Positions 32,905-41,814 of a stretch of 64,000 nt of DNA are shown in pieces. The stretch comes from Takakia lepidozioides (taxonomy: Eukaryota > Streptophyta > Takakiopsida > Takakiales > Takakiaceae). The DNA is taken from assembly GCA_030704615.1 (NCBI GenBank), contig CM060731.1:51212001-51276000 (forward strand), in the 5' to 3' direction. A program made the position numbers and the translations under genes. The notes under the pieces were generated by a model that ran no database searches, was not told the DNA's origin, and saw only the letters and a program-made list of their open reading frames with translations. Each line of letters starts with the position of its first letter. Positions within the stretch are counted from its first letter, which is position 1.

Positions 32905-34431
32905 TCATTCTGGCATTTTTACACACCAAACACCCTTCCTCCAATGTGTTGCAGCCTCTGTGGCATATTTTTTTAAGATTTCTTCTAATCTCTTCTCATA
33001 ATTTTCCCTCTTCATCTTTTCCTTCTTTTTACTCTTCTTCTTATGCTCCATCTCCTCTTCTTCTTCTGACTCATCCTCAGAGTCCTCTTCATCTCTTTTC
33101 TCCTTCCTGAGCATTCCCAACTGCTCAATTCTGTTTGGTGTTTCAAATGCCTCCTCCACTGTATTGTGGGGTAACATGTCTACTTTCTTTTGCAACTCTG
33201 GCCTTAGTCCATTCACAAACCAAGCCTTCTGCAATCCTGGTGCTGGTATAGCAGCCAACTTTTTCATCATCAACTCCATTTTCTCCATATACTCTTCAAC
33301 AGTTTCATGCTTTTTCTGCTTCAGCTGCTGTAAACTCCCATACACTTCATCCTCAGTTTTACTGGTCCTGAACCTATTTTGGAACGCTGTACTTAAGCCA
33401 TTCCAGGTTAGGAAATGATTATCAGGGAATCTTGCATACCATTCACTGGCTTTCTTTATAAGTGAACACGGAAACAGTCTCATCTTGGCATCATCGCCAT
33501 TCTCATTGTTCACTATACACATGTGCTCAAATTGGCTAATGTGTACATCATGATCCCCTTTCCCTGAATATATCGGAAAAGGTGGTTTAGCCCGTGTTGG
33601 TTGTAACGCCATCTGCGACCCTACACTCTGCCCCCTGACAGTTGTTGGCCTTTTGGCTGATGCTGGTCCTTGTGGACCTGTAGTATTTGTGGTGGTTCTT
33701 CCACCAATTACTGGCCCCTGAACCCTTCCTGTTCCTGGCCTTTCTATATTCACAGTATTCCCAGCCTCAGTTGCACTACTTTCCACACTCCCTGTCCCCC
33801 CAGAGCCAGATCCAGGTCTTCCGCCTGATCCCTCTGAGCCGACACCTTCGTTGGCCTGTGATCCAAGTGCTCCACTTGATCCAGGTCCAACGGGTTGGGA
33901 TGTCCTGGTTGTAGTCTCAACCTCAGCTGCTAGGTCTACTTCTTCATATTCTTCCTCTTCCAATTTCTTCTCTCTGTTTTCATCCTCCAAGTTCTGCCCT
34001 TGGTTTTCTTCTTCTTCACTCATGTAACTATTTTGTAATAATGTTGGAGAGTTTGAACTCTCCGCTGGTTCTGCATCCTCCTCTTCTGCTCCCGAAACTG
34101 GAGTTCCTGCTCTTGGTGTTCCATGCCAACTCTTATCAAAGATTTCTGCCAAATCTTTTATCCAGGGATGTACCTCAGATCTTCCACCTCGTGGTTGATC
34201 TTCTTCCTCTGCCAAGTCCCTTAATCTTTCTTGCAAAGAAAAAGAAGGTGTGGTATCCAACTCTAGCTCCTCTGGTATAGGTGATGTACTCCCTGATCTC
34301 AATGGTGTGAGAGGTCCAGATGATTCCCCAATGTCTATTCCTCTCTCCCACAGGTATGGATAATGAGCTTTCAGATAACTTTCTCTTTTTGCTGAATATC
34401 TTTGGAGTCTAGCTTCTCTTTCATCACTCAT
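32905..34431 (-). CDS. Gag of E2
   Basis: A 508-residue frame starts MSDEREARLQRY. The N-terminal half is low-complexity and acidic, then Gly/Ser-rich. The capsid-like retrotransposon gag region lies at about residues 280-430 with ARFPDNHFLTWNGLSTAF, ETVEEYMEKMELMMKKLA and LPHNTVEEAFE. The C-terminus is Lys/Glu-rich. The frame ends at GVWCVKMPE because of a 1-base shift; in E3 the same region continues into the zinc knuckles. The start lies about 20 bases after the ORF0 stop in both E2 and E3, which supports it. It forms the virus-like particle. Confidence 0.9.
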   Translation of the reverse strand: MSDEREARLQRYSAKRESYLKAHYPYLWERGIDIGESSGPLTPLRSGSTSPIPEELELDTTPSFSLQERLRDLAEEEDQPRGGRSEVHPWIKDLAEIFDKSWHGTPRAGTPVSGAEEEDAEPAESSNSPTLLQNSYMSEEEENQGQNLEDENREKKLEEEEYEEVDLAAEVETTTRTSQPVGPGSSGALGSQANEGVGSEGSGGRPGSGSGGTGSVESSATEAGNTVNIERPGTGRVQGPVIGGRTTTNTTGPQGPASAKRPTTVRGQSVGSQMALQPTRAKPPFPIYSGKGDHDVHISQFEHMCIVNNENGDDAKMRLFPCSLIKKASEWYARFPDNHFLTWNGLSTAFQNRFRTSKTEDEVYGSLQQLKQKKHETVEEYMEKMELMMKKLAAIPAPGLQKAWFVNGLRPELQKKVDMLPHNTVEEAFETPNRIEQLGMLRKEKRDEEDSEDESEEEEEMEHKKKSKKKEKMKRENYEKRLEEILKKYATEAATHWRKGVWCVKMPE

Positions 34432-34452
34432 GTCCCATATCTTTCATTTCTT

Positions 34453-35148
34453 TTAGTGTGGCAACAACCAAAATTCTCTCCTGTAGTATCTCTCATATAT
34501 GCCTGGGTTTCTTTCCAGCTTCAATGTACCTCTGACTATACTGGAAGTCTCCGTTACCATATAACCATATGGTAAACAAGTCTGAAAAGCTGTTCTTGGT
34601 GTAAGTTTGATCCACAAGATATCCTTTGGAATCCAATTCTTTACCAATACAAGCTCCTCATGCATATGAGTGTAAACATTCACTTTCCTTTCCTCCCAGC
34701 TTTCAAACTCTACCCGCTTAATAGATAGTAAGGCTATCACATAAACCAATGTTGGTAACCACCGTGCTCTTCCTCTACAGGCTACCTGATAAATCTTTAT
34801 CACTCCTTTCTCCAGACCCCATTCCGGATCAGCATCATGCACTCGCTTAAGAATATTTTCTTTACAACCGTCTGGTAATTCCAAGAACCTTTGAAAGAAT
34901 TGTTTGGACAATCTTTCTTCCTTCGTTCCACAGGGAATTTGATTCACTTCAAATTCTTTAATCCTCCAACCACCATGATCCCACCAGATGCCTGTCACAT
35001 CTGGTTGTTCATGACTCAGTTCCCCAGTATGGTCGCCAAATGTCGCGCGGCTTCTACTCACCCATCCCTTCGCTATCCGAGGCGGAAACTCCAAGATAGA
35101 AGAGTTGGAAATCTCTAAGTACTCAGCCCGCTCAGAACAATCAGTCAT
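34453..35148 (-). CDS. ORF0 of E2: starts in the LTR, crosses the PBS
   Basis: A 231-residue intact frame. Codons 1-36 (MTDCSERAEY ... SRSRAT) lie inside the 5' LTR, codons 37-42 (FGDHTG) are the primer-binding site itself, and the rest follows before gag. Landmarks are IWWDHGGWRIKEFEVNQIPCG, FFQRFLELPDGCKENI and LPYGYMVTETSS. E3 keeps the same start, the same 36 LTR codons and nearly the same residues, apart from one frameshift. The protein is basic to neutral, with no recognised domain and no signal peptide. An ORF before gag that uses an LTR start codon is unusual; its function is unknown. Confidence 0.8.
   Translation of the reverse strand: MTDCSERAEYLEISNSSILEFPPRIAKGWVSRSRATFGDHTGELSHEQPDVTGIWWDHGGWRIKEFEVNQIPCGTKEERLSKQFFQRFLELPDGCKENILKRVHDADPEWGLEKGVIKIYQVACRGRARWLPTLVYVIALLSIKRVEFESWEERKVNVYTHMHEELVLVKNWIPKDILWIKLTPRTAFQTCLPYGYMVTETSSIVRGTLKLERNPGIYERYYRREFWLLPH
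35024..35040 (-). promoter_or_regulatory. Primer-binding site of E2
   Basis: Immediately after the LTR end CGACA the minus strand reads TTTGGCGACCATACTGGGG, of the TGGCGACC type used by many plant Ty3/gypsy elements to bind a tRNA 3' end. E3 has the same at 44631 with one change. I do not assign the tRNA. Confidence 0.85.
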
Positions 35149-35876
35149 GACCTACAGCTAGTGTATCATGGGGGTGTTTCCTATTTGTTTTCCTTCCCGC
35201 ATTCATGTTAGCTAGTTACCTTACTGCTGGTAATTAAGTATCAGTTTGCTCCATCAACTCATCCATTCATTCCACAGCTTCACTCAGATCCCTCTACACA
35301 GTGTGAGTATGAAGTGTGTATTAGATTAATATCTATCAAGTATCAGGCTAAAGTCCTGGAGTCTCTAATCTGCTCTACATTATAATTCTACTGCTTGCTA
35401 TCATTAAGCATCAACAGATCCTCCTCCTACTCCGTGCTCTCCATCTTCCTGCTCAGAGATACGCTCTCTCCTCCTTTCCCCCAGTGATGTCCGAAGTCTC
35501 CCCCAAGAAGTGCCCCCCTCTCGTCTCCGCTGCCCGCTTTATCCCTCCCCCCCTGTTCTAACCGTTTTCCTTCACTAACCGTCCTCCGTGAATTACATGT
35601 TCCCCGGCAGATGTTGTTCCCCACAGTCGTTCCCTGTCATGATAACCGTTCCCTACGACTGTGACAGCTGTGTCAGACTGTGACGGCTGTTTCGGGCTGT
35701 ATCGGGCTGTGACGGGCTGTGTATGGCTGTGACGGCTGTGACTGTGTCGGGCTGTGTATGGCTGTGACGGGCTGTCTTAAGAAATTAAGGGTACCCCTCA
35801 GAACCCATAGAAGTGTCTAAGTCCCAGACTCCACAGAACCCATAAAAATGCCTAAGTCCCAGACTGCCTCCTATCA
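35041..35876 (-). repeat. 5' LTR of E2 (836 bp)
   Basis: Matches 24685-25584 with few substitutions and a shorter CTGTGACGGG array. It carries the promoter region and, near its 3' end, the ORF0 start codon. First bases are TGATAGG where the 3' copy has TGTTAGG. Confidence 0.95.
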
Positions 35877-35970
35877 CGAAGCCGAATGAGTTTGATGAAT
35901 GGGTAAAGAATCTAGAGGCAAGGGTGGATGCTGCGAAGGTTATTTCACGAATTAGACATCTCCAAATTTG
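35877..35970 (+). pseudogene. Host exon split by E2 (right part)
   Basis: Begins with the second copy of the target duplication (CGAAG) and continues the frame broken at 24684: PNEFDEWVKNLEARVDAAK and then VISRIRHLQI. It ends near 35970 where intron-like T-rich sequence starts, 140 bases before the FCP1-like exon. Confidence 0.6.
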
Positions 35971-36106
35971 AAGTTACATGTACAATGTCCCCATGTGATT
36001 TCATTTTTTGTTCATTTTCTTCTGATGCGATGATTTGTTGTTGAATATTCTATATTAACCTAAGCTTCTCACTAACTTGTTTATTTGGGGTTTCACCTTT
36101 TACCAG

Positions 36107-36925
36107 AATGAGCCTCAACGACCACTTGACGAAGTGCAAAGTGTCCCGAAAAGAGTACTGATTGTATTTGACCTGAATGGTGTGCTTTGCTACACTGAGA
36201 GATTTGAGGATAGTGGTCACCACACGAAGGAAAATTCCAAGGCGAAAAAGGATTTCAGATATTCCCTAGTTATTGGCAATATGACATTGGTATACCGACG
36301 CGAGCGCTATGATAAATTATGGCGTTCTCTGAGTGATTCCTTCGATCTAGCTATCTGGAGTTGTATGATGCCCCAGAACCTCATGCCAATTGTCAAGAGG
36401 TTTTTTGAAGGTTTGCCACAACCTATTTTTGTTATGTCGCAGGACAATTGCATTGTTTGTCCAACCAATATTGCTCCCAAAAACTTCAACGCAGCAAAAA
36501 GTTCTACAGAATCTTCTCGCCCCTTTTTTCTGAAGCCTCTTAGGAGAGTGTGGGACAAATATGATGAGGAAAATACTCTCCTTGTTGATGATAGCCCATA
36601 CAAGTGTGTCATCAATCCCGTGGGATCATGCATTTATCCTCCACCCTTCGAAACATTTGCAAAGGACAAATGTTTGCTTAGAAAGCTTGAGAATTACCTC
36701 CTTGGATTGTTGGAAGCTCCGTCTGTGGCGAAATATGATGAGATGAACAGGTTCGGGGATCCACATGAAAATTTGGACGATCCAAAGTTTCGGAGACTTC
36801 TGGCGTATCTTCAAATACAAACGAAAAAAATGATACTATTAATTATGGTGTTCCGAGACCAGACTATTGATAAATATAATGATCAATCGATCAATTTGAT
36901 ACGTTCGGACCTAAGGTCGAAGTAG
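36107..36925 (+). pseudogene. FCP1/SCP-like (HAD) phosphatase domain exon
   Basis: After the acceptor TTTTACCAG the frame reads KRVLIVFDLNGVLCYTE (motif I), LAIWSCMMPQN (motif II), FLKPLRRVWDKY (motif III) and NTLLVDDSPYK (motif IV, DDSP). This is the NLI/FCP1 homology fold, which in active members dephosphorylates phospho-serine, for example on the RNA polymerase II tail. The second aspartate of the DxD nucleophile motif is Asn (DLNG), so activity may be altered; such DxN forms are common in plant FCP1-like proteins. The frame of about 270 codons is intact. The upstream exon is destroyed by E2, so the gene as a whole is broken. Confidence 0.8.
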
Positions 36926-37042
36926 CGTGATTTTATGTCTTTTATTTTGCATATGCTCTTAACCAGATAAGTAGTGGTTTCAAGTTCATATCTCACAATT
37001 GATATTGATCCTATCATCGTTTTTTTGCATTGGATTTTATCA

Positions 37043-37160
37043 GCCTGAAATTGATATTTCTTCAGCTGCAAGCGAGTCGACATTCATCCAATGTCCGGGG
37101 CATCTCATAGTGGTACATCGTTGCGTTGGCATATATCCTGTCGTCGCCAGAGGAGGAAAT
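37043..37160 (+). other. Possible further exon after the FCP1-like exon
   Basis: Follows an acceptor (TTTTATCAG at 37035-37043) and has a short open frame with PEIDISSAASES, leading to repeats. Weak support. Confidence 0.25.
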
Positions 37161-37399
37161 CACTTGATTTTGACCCCCCCGCATAGCCTAGTTGCAAATT
37201 TGGCCGTGACGTGGCGTTGACGCGTCAGCGTCACGTCCTAAACCGACGTTACTGTACATAAATATGTTTATTTTTTTACTTTACTATTGATTATTTACTA
37301 TGAGAACCGACGTGGCAACCGATGTGGCCTCATTACGTGGGCTTCTTTAATTATTTGTAAAATTCATATATTATGATTTATATTGTCAATCATGCGACC

Positions 37400-37830
37400 G
37401 TCAGTAAAGGTTGGTCGGACAAATTTTTATTTTTTTAAAATAGGTGCGACCACCAGAAGGGGGTGGTCGCACATTTTTTCTTATTTTTTAAATGGGTGCG
37501 ACCACCAGCAGGTGGTGGTCGCAACATTTTCATTTTTTTTAATAGTAGCGACCACAAGTAGAGGTTGGTCGCACATTTAAAAAATAAATAAAATTGGGTG
37601 CGACCACCAGCAGGTGGTGGTCGCAACTTTTTCAAATTTTTTTAAATAGGTGCGATCACCAGCAGGGTATGGTCGCACATTTTTAATTATTTTTTAAATG
37701 GGTGCGACCACCAGCAAGGGATGGTCGCACATTTTTAATTATTTTTTAAATGGGTGCGACCACCAGCCGGTGGTGGTCGCAGACTTTTTCTTTTTTGTTA
37801 TTAGGTGCGACCGCTCCCTGGACATGTGAC
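37400..37830. repeat. ~52-bp tandem hairpin repeats (GCGACCACC/GGTGGTCGC)
   Basis: About eight units, each made of a GCGACCACCAGC...GGTGGTCGC inverted repeat and a T/A-rich spacer, start near 37443, 37494, 37545, 37596, 37649, 37700, 37752 and 37804 (spacing 51-53). Each unit can fold on itself. The array ends directly at the promoter of the kinase-like ORF. Confidence 0.88.
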
Positions 37831-37881
37831 GAGGCGTGAATGGGCAGCAGAGGCGGTCGCACGCCGGGCCTCTCGAGGTAG

Positions 37882-37888
37882 TATATAA
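37882..37888 (+). promoter_or_regulatory. TATA box of the kinase-like gene
   Basis: TATATAA lies 80 bases before the ATG at 37968 and is followed by a C/T-rich stretch suited to a start site near 37910-37920. Spacing and context are those of a plant core promoter. Confidence 0.65.
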
Positions 37889-37967
37889 GGGCCTACCCCT
37901 CATTCCCAACCCATTTTTTTCCTTCTCTGTGAGTGCGGTTCTGGGGCGTCTTGGAGTTTGAACTTCG

Positions 37968-39589
37968 ATGGCCAGGACTGAGCGTGGGGGGATGAGAAAG
38001 TGGATTTGTGTGGGGAAGGAATTTTTGCCTTTTTTTCCTGGGACTGCGGGAGAGTTTGCTTTGGGTACTATACCAATAGAGGGTGAGGAAATTGGTCTGC
38101 TAGTATATAAGGTTATCAATAGTCTGGGTTTAGTTTTCCGTTACGAAGCCGCGTCTATTCCGCAGAGTACTTTCATCATGTCCGGAAACGTTGCTTCGAA
38201 CACAGTGTCAGGGGGTTCCTCGGGAAGTGGGCGTAAAGGTAGGAAGCGTAAACATGCACATAAATGGGATAGTCAGGTCAACAAAAAAGACTATCCAAGC
38301 GCAGAGGCCGCGAAGGTGGTGAAGCAAGTAGTGCTAGATTATTTGAAGGACAATGACATAATGCGTTTGAATCTTTTGTATGTCCGACATGGGAATGAGG
38401 GGTTCCTTAGATTCCAACACAATATGGAGATGAGAATGAGGGAGGCTTTGGCCGGGGATGAATGGGAGGAGGACAGGGCGAAGTTCCAGTTCACGAAATG
38501 GATGGAGGACCGGCCCCATAATGCCACATGGAATCTGAGGCAAACCATGGACAAGTTTGTTACAAGAGCACCTGTAGCTGAAGGTTGCATGCCAACTTCG
38601 GAGGAGGAGTTCTTTGTGCTTGTGGATTGGTGGTCTGACATGGCAAAGGCCCACGCCAAACGACGTACAAAACCACTCCCATGGAAGGCAGGGTCCTCAT
38701 CCGCAGATGCGGCATTGAACGTGAAATACATATCCACAAACGCACAGGTACAACAACTCGACAGGGAAACAAATGCTGAGCTTGCCAAAGTCCAACATAA
38801 CAATGAGGCGTTGGCTATAAAGTTCCATCATTTCGGCATCATAAAGTATTTTGCGTTGCATCCACGTCGAAATGAAGGTTACACACATTGGTGGAATGGG
38901 GGGACCATACGATCATGGTTGAGTATTGACAGGAAATGGGGGAATGATCGGGATAACAGAGAGTTAATGGAATGACTGGGGACGGAGCAGGAAATGCAGG
39001 AGGTCAACCGACTGGTTCGATTCCGACAAAATCGCACCCAATTGGCATGGGCGCTTTTGCACATCATGCTCAACATCCATAACACCACCTCTTGCACAAC
39101 GACATGTCCCCCGACAACATCTTGTTGCATTTTCCACAAGGGTCTGAAGATGTATTCATCGGGGTATGCGATTGGGGGATGGTCTCCACGACGGATGACC
39201 CAAAAACCACGTTGTACATTTTCGAGAGCAGAGACAAGATGATAAAGACTCTCGCACATAGATGGTGGATTGCACCTGAAATTACAATTGTTCATAATGT
39301 AGCCAACAACCAGTCAGATGGCACACCTCGTAGGCCCCCTCTAACCGTGTCATCAGAGACCTTTGCAATTGGGAAGATAGCCCAGGCAATAAATAGGGGT
39401 AACACGTTCGATGCAAGTCTGTTCAATGATATGTCTACTGGAACCTGTTTTACTTCCGCTCTGAAAAACTTGTGTGTAGACACAGTAAAGTTGCGGTACA
39501 AACTAGAAAATGTTGTGAAGCGTTTCATGACGGGGCTATTCAATTGGCCTGAGCCCAAAAATTGCTGGAGGATGGATAGAAACTTGTAG
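37968..39589 (+). pseudogene. Atypical protein-kinase-like gene, one stop and one frameshift
   Basis: The first frame (37968-38975, 335 residues) has a Ser/Gly-rich basic patch SGRKGRKRKHAHKW, helical segments and, near its end, a kinase hinge-like GYTHWWNGGTIRSWL. An in-frame TGA at 38973 and a frameshift near 39085 separate it from LLHNDMSPDNILLHF, which matches the kinase catalytic loop H-x-D-x-x-x-x-N. GVCDWGM follows, with DWG in place of DFG. No clear glycine loop or VAIK lysine was seen, so it may be a pseudokinase. The last frame ends at 39587-39589. A TATA box and hairpin repeats lie upstream. Confidence 0.6.
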
Positions 39590-39740
39590 ACCTCTGACGC
39601 TACATCATGTTTGAATAAATGTTGTTTTCAATTGTGTTTGTCTCGTACCATAATGTTTTAATGGTTTGTTACTTGGCCATGGCACCTGGGTCCATCATAT
39701 GGGATAATCAAGCACCACACCCACGAATCTTGAAGAGTGA

Positions 39741-41760
39741 CAGTGTACACCGGGTCAATGGGTGAACCAATCGTTCCCCTGCCAAATGATTTTAGATTGA
39801 TTTGAAACTTTGGGAGTGTGTTGTACATGCCCTCTTTAAGTTACCGGACAAGTATAAGGTCAATCTAAAATGGTTCTAAGGATGAACCAATAGTTCTTCT
39901 ATTAAATGATTCATGATTGTAATTTGGTTGAGGGCAAATGATTATTTCTTCGCTTGCAACTTTGTGTACGTGATTTGTACGTACTTAAGCACATATGGAC
40001 CAAAGTTGAACTTCAACAAAGTTGTTTGAATCGGTTATTCAAATTCATAAGGAGAAACAACCTTTCGCCTGCACATGAATTGTTTTTAATTCCATTCTGA
40101 AGCCATATGCTTGGTAACAACATGAAGAGTTGCATGCAAAATATCACCATGAACAGACATCGTCTGCATCCAAAACACATTTTATTCCCTCATTTGCACT
40201 CCAAGGTGAAGTTATCTTCAACTTCATGCACTCTTCATAGAGAGTTCTGCAATAGTGAGCATAGAGCAAAGGATGAACGTTTTTTTCCAAACATTTTTCT
40301 TTGGTACATTTTTTGGCAAGGATGTGGTGGTGTGAGGGTTCAACTCACAGAACAAAATCAAGCCAAAAACAAAACCATTGCGCCCCACAATCCTATGCCC
40401 TCTAAATCATTTTATTTAGTAAAAATCCAGTTCAATTCAAAATTGGATGAAAGGGTGAACGGAAACTTCCCTGATGAAATGATATTTTATTGCTCCGAAA
40501 CTTTGCAAGTGTCTTCTACATGCCCTCTTACACGTCTTTGAGAAGTATGACATCAATCTAAAAAATGGTTTAAAAAGGGTGAACCAATCGTCCCTCTACC
40601 AAATGATTTTAAATTGATTTGAAACTTTGCAAGTGTCTTGTACATGCCCTCTTACAGGTCTTTCACAAGTTTCAAATCAATCTAAAATGGTTGAAAGGGT
40701 GAATCAATCATGAACATATCAGATGATTTTGGAGTGCTTTAAAGCTTTGCAAGTGTCTTTCACATGCCATTTTAAAGGTACCGGACAAGTATGAGGTCAG
40801 TAGAATATGGTTGAAAGGGTGAACCAATTGTTCCACTATCAAATGATTTTACATTGCTTTGAAGCTTTGCAAGTGTCAGCCACATGCCCTCCTACAAGTA
40901 CCGAACAAGTATGATGTGAATAAAAAATGGTTGAAAAGGTGAACCAATCATTTCGCTATCAAATGATAATGGCGGGGGAGTAGTGGTGGGATGCTGGAAG
41001 CTGCAGAACAAATTGAGCCAAAAACAAAATCGATACGTGCCAGAAACCCCCAATGAAAGGCAGTGCAAACCTATTTATTGGCTTAAAATTAATTTAAATT
41101 CAATTACATTATGGAATGGCTTGGTGTCGATGGGGAGGCAAATGATTTATTCGTCTGTTGTGTCTCCGCACACATGTTCAAGCACATGCGGGCAAAAGAG
41201 GGGCTTCAACCACATCCATTCAGTGGGTGCAATAGTCGTGCACGCATTGCAGGATTTTTTTTCCGCAATGAACAAAAACCAGATGACAACTGAACGCCTC
41301 ATTGGCCCATCGAACAAATTTCGATTGATCTTATATTACACTGGGACCTATCAGAGGGTACATTGAACACACTGGCCAAGTCTCAAAGCGAACGAAAATC
41401 ATTTGGATGGGCAACCATCCGTCGGCCCATTGAACAAATTTCGGTTGATCTCATATTACTCTGGGGCCTCTTCCATGGCACATTGAACATACTGGCTAAG
41501 TCTCAAAAATCATCTCGATGGCCAACCATCCGTGCATGCCCTCTTAAAGGTACCGGACAAGTATGAGTTCGATTTAAAATATTGCAATGGGTGAACCAAT
41601 GGTATCTTCATTCAGCAATTTTTGATTGTTTTGAAACTTTGCTAGTATATTGTACATGTCGTCAAACAGGTACCGAACAAGTATGAGGTCATTTAAAAAT
41701 GGTTCAAAGGATGAACCTCGTATTTTCAAAAATTATGTAGACTATACAATGGGTTGCACA
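39741..41760. repeat. Field of diverged repeats phased at 120 bp
   Basis: The anchor GGTGAACCAAT(C/T) or variant falls at 39761, 39881, 40578, 40698, 40818, 40938, 41590 and 41710. Within each run the spacing is exactly 120. A different anchor, GGCCCAT(C/T)GAACAAATTTCG, at 41304 and 41424 is also 120 apart. Units share CTTTGCAAGTGTC, ACATGCCCTC and ACCGGACAAGTATGAGGTC. A larger unit (AGCCAAAAACAAAA...) is duplicated at 40355 and 41018. No ORF is maintained. Confidence 0.85.
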
Positions 41761-41814
41761 TTTAAGTTTTCGCAACCTGAGACCTTTGGCCTACTACCTA
41801 CGTTTCTAGCCTTT

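Larger units (their letters stand above)
24685..35876 (-). mobile_element. E2: full-length Ty3/gypsy retrotransposon, 11.2 kb
   Basis: Two LTRs (24685-25584 and 35041-35876, TG...CA) flank an internal region with primer-binding site, extra 5' ORF0, gag, protease, reverse transcriptase, RNase H, integrase, ORF3 and polypurine tract, all on the minus strand. The flanks carry a perfect 5-bp target duplication CGAAG (24680-24684 and 35877-35881). The LTRs differ by only a handful of substitutions plus a repeat-number indel, so insertion is recent. Several ORFs are broken, so it was probably mobilised in trans or decayed quickly. Confidence 0.97.

Noticed and set aside
32140-33110. Plus-strand ORFs inside E2 (Ser- or Ile/His-rich)
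   Set aside because: Shadows of gag and pol on the opposite strand.
37400-37830. CRISPR-like regular spacing of palindromic repeats
   Set aside because: Spacers are simple T/A runs and not unique sequence, the setting is a plant nuclear genome, and no cas genes are present.
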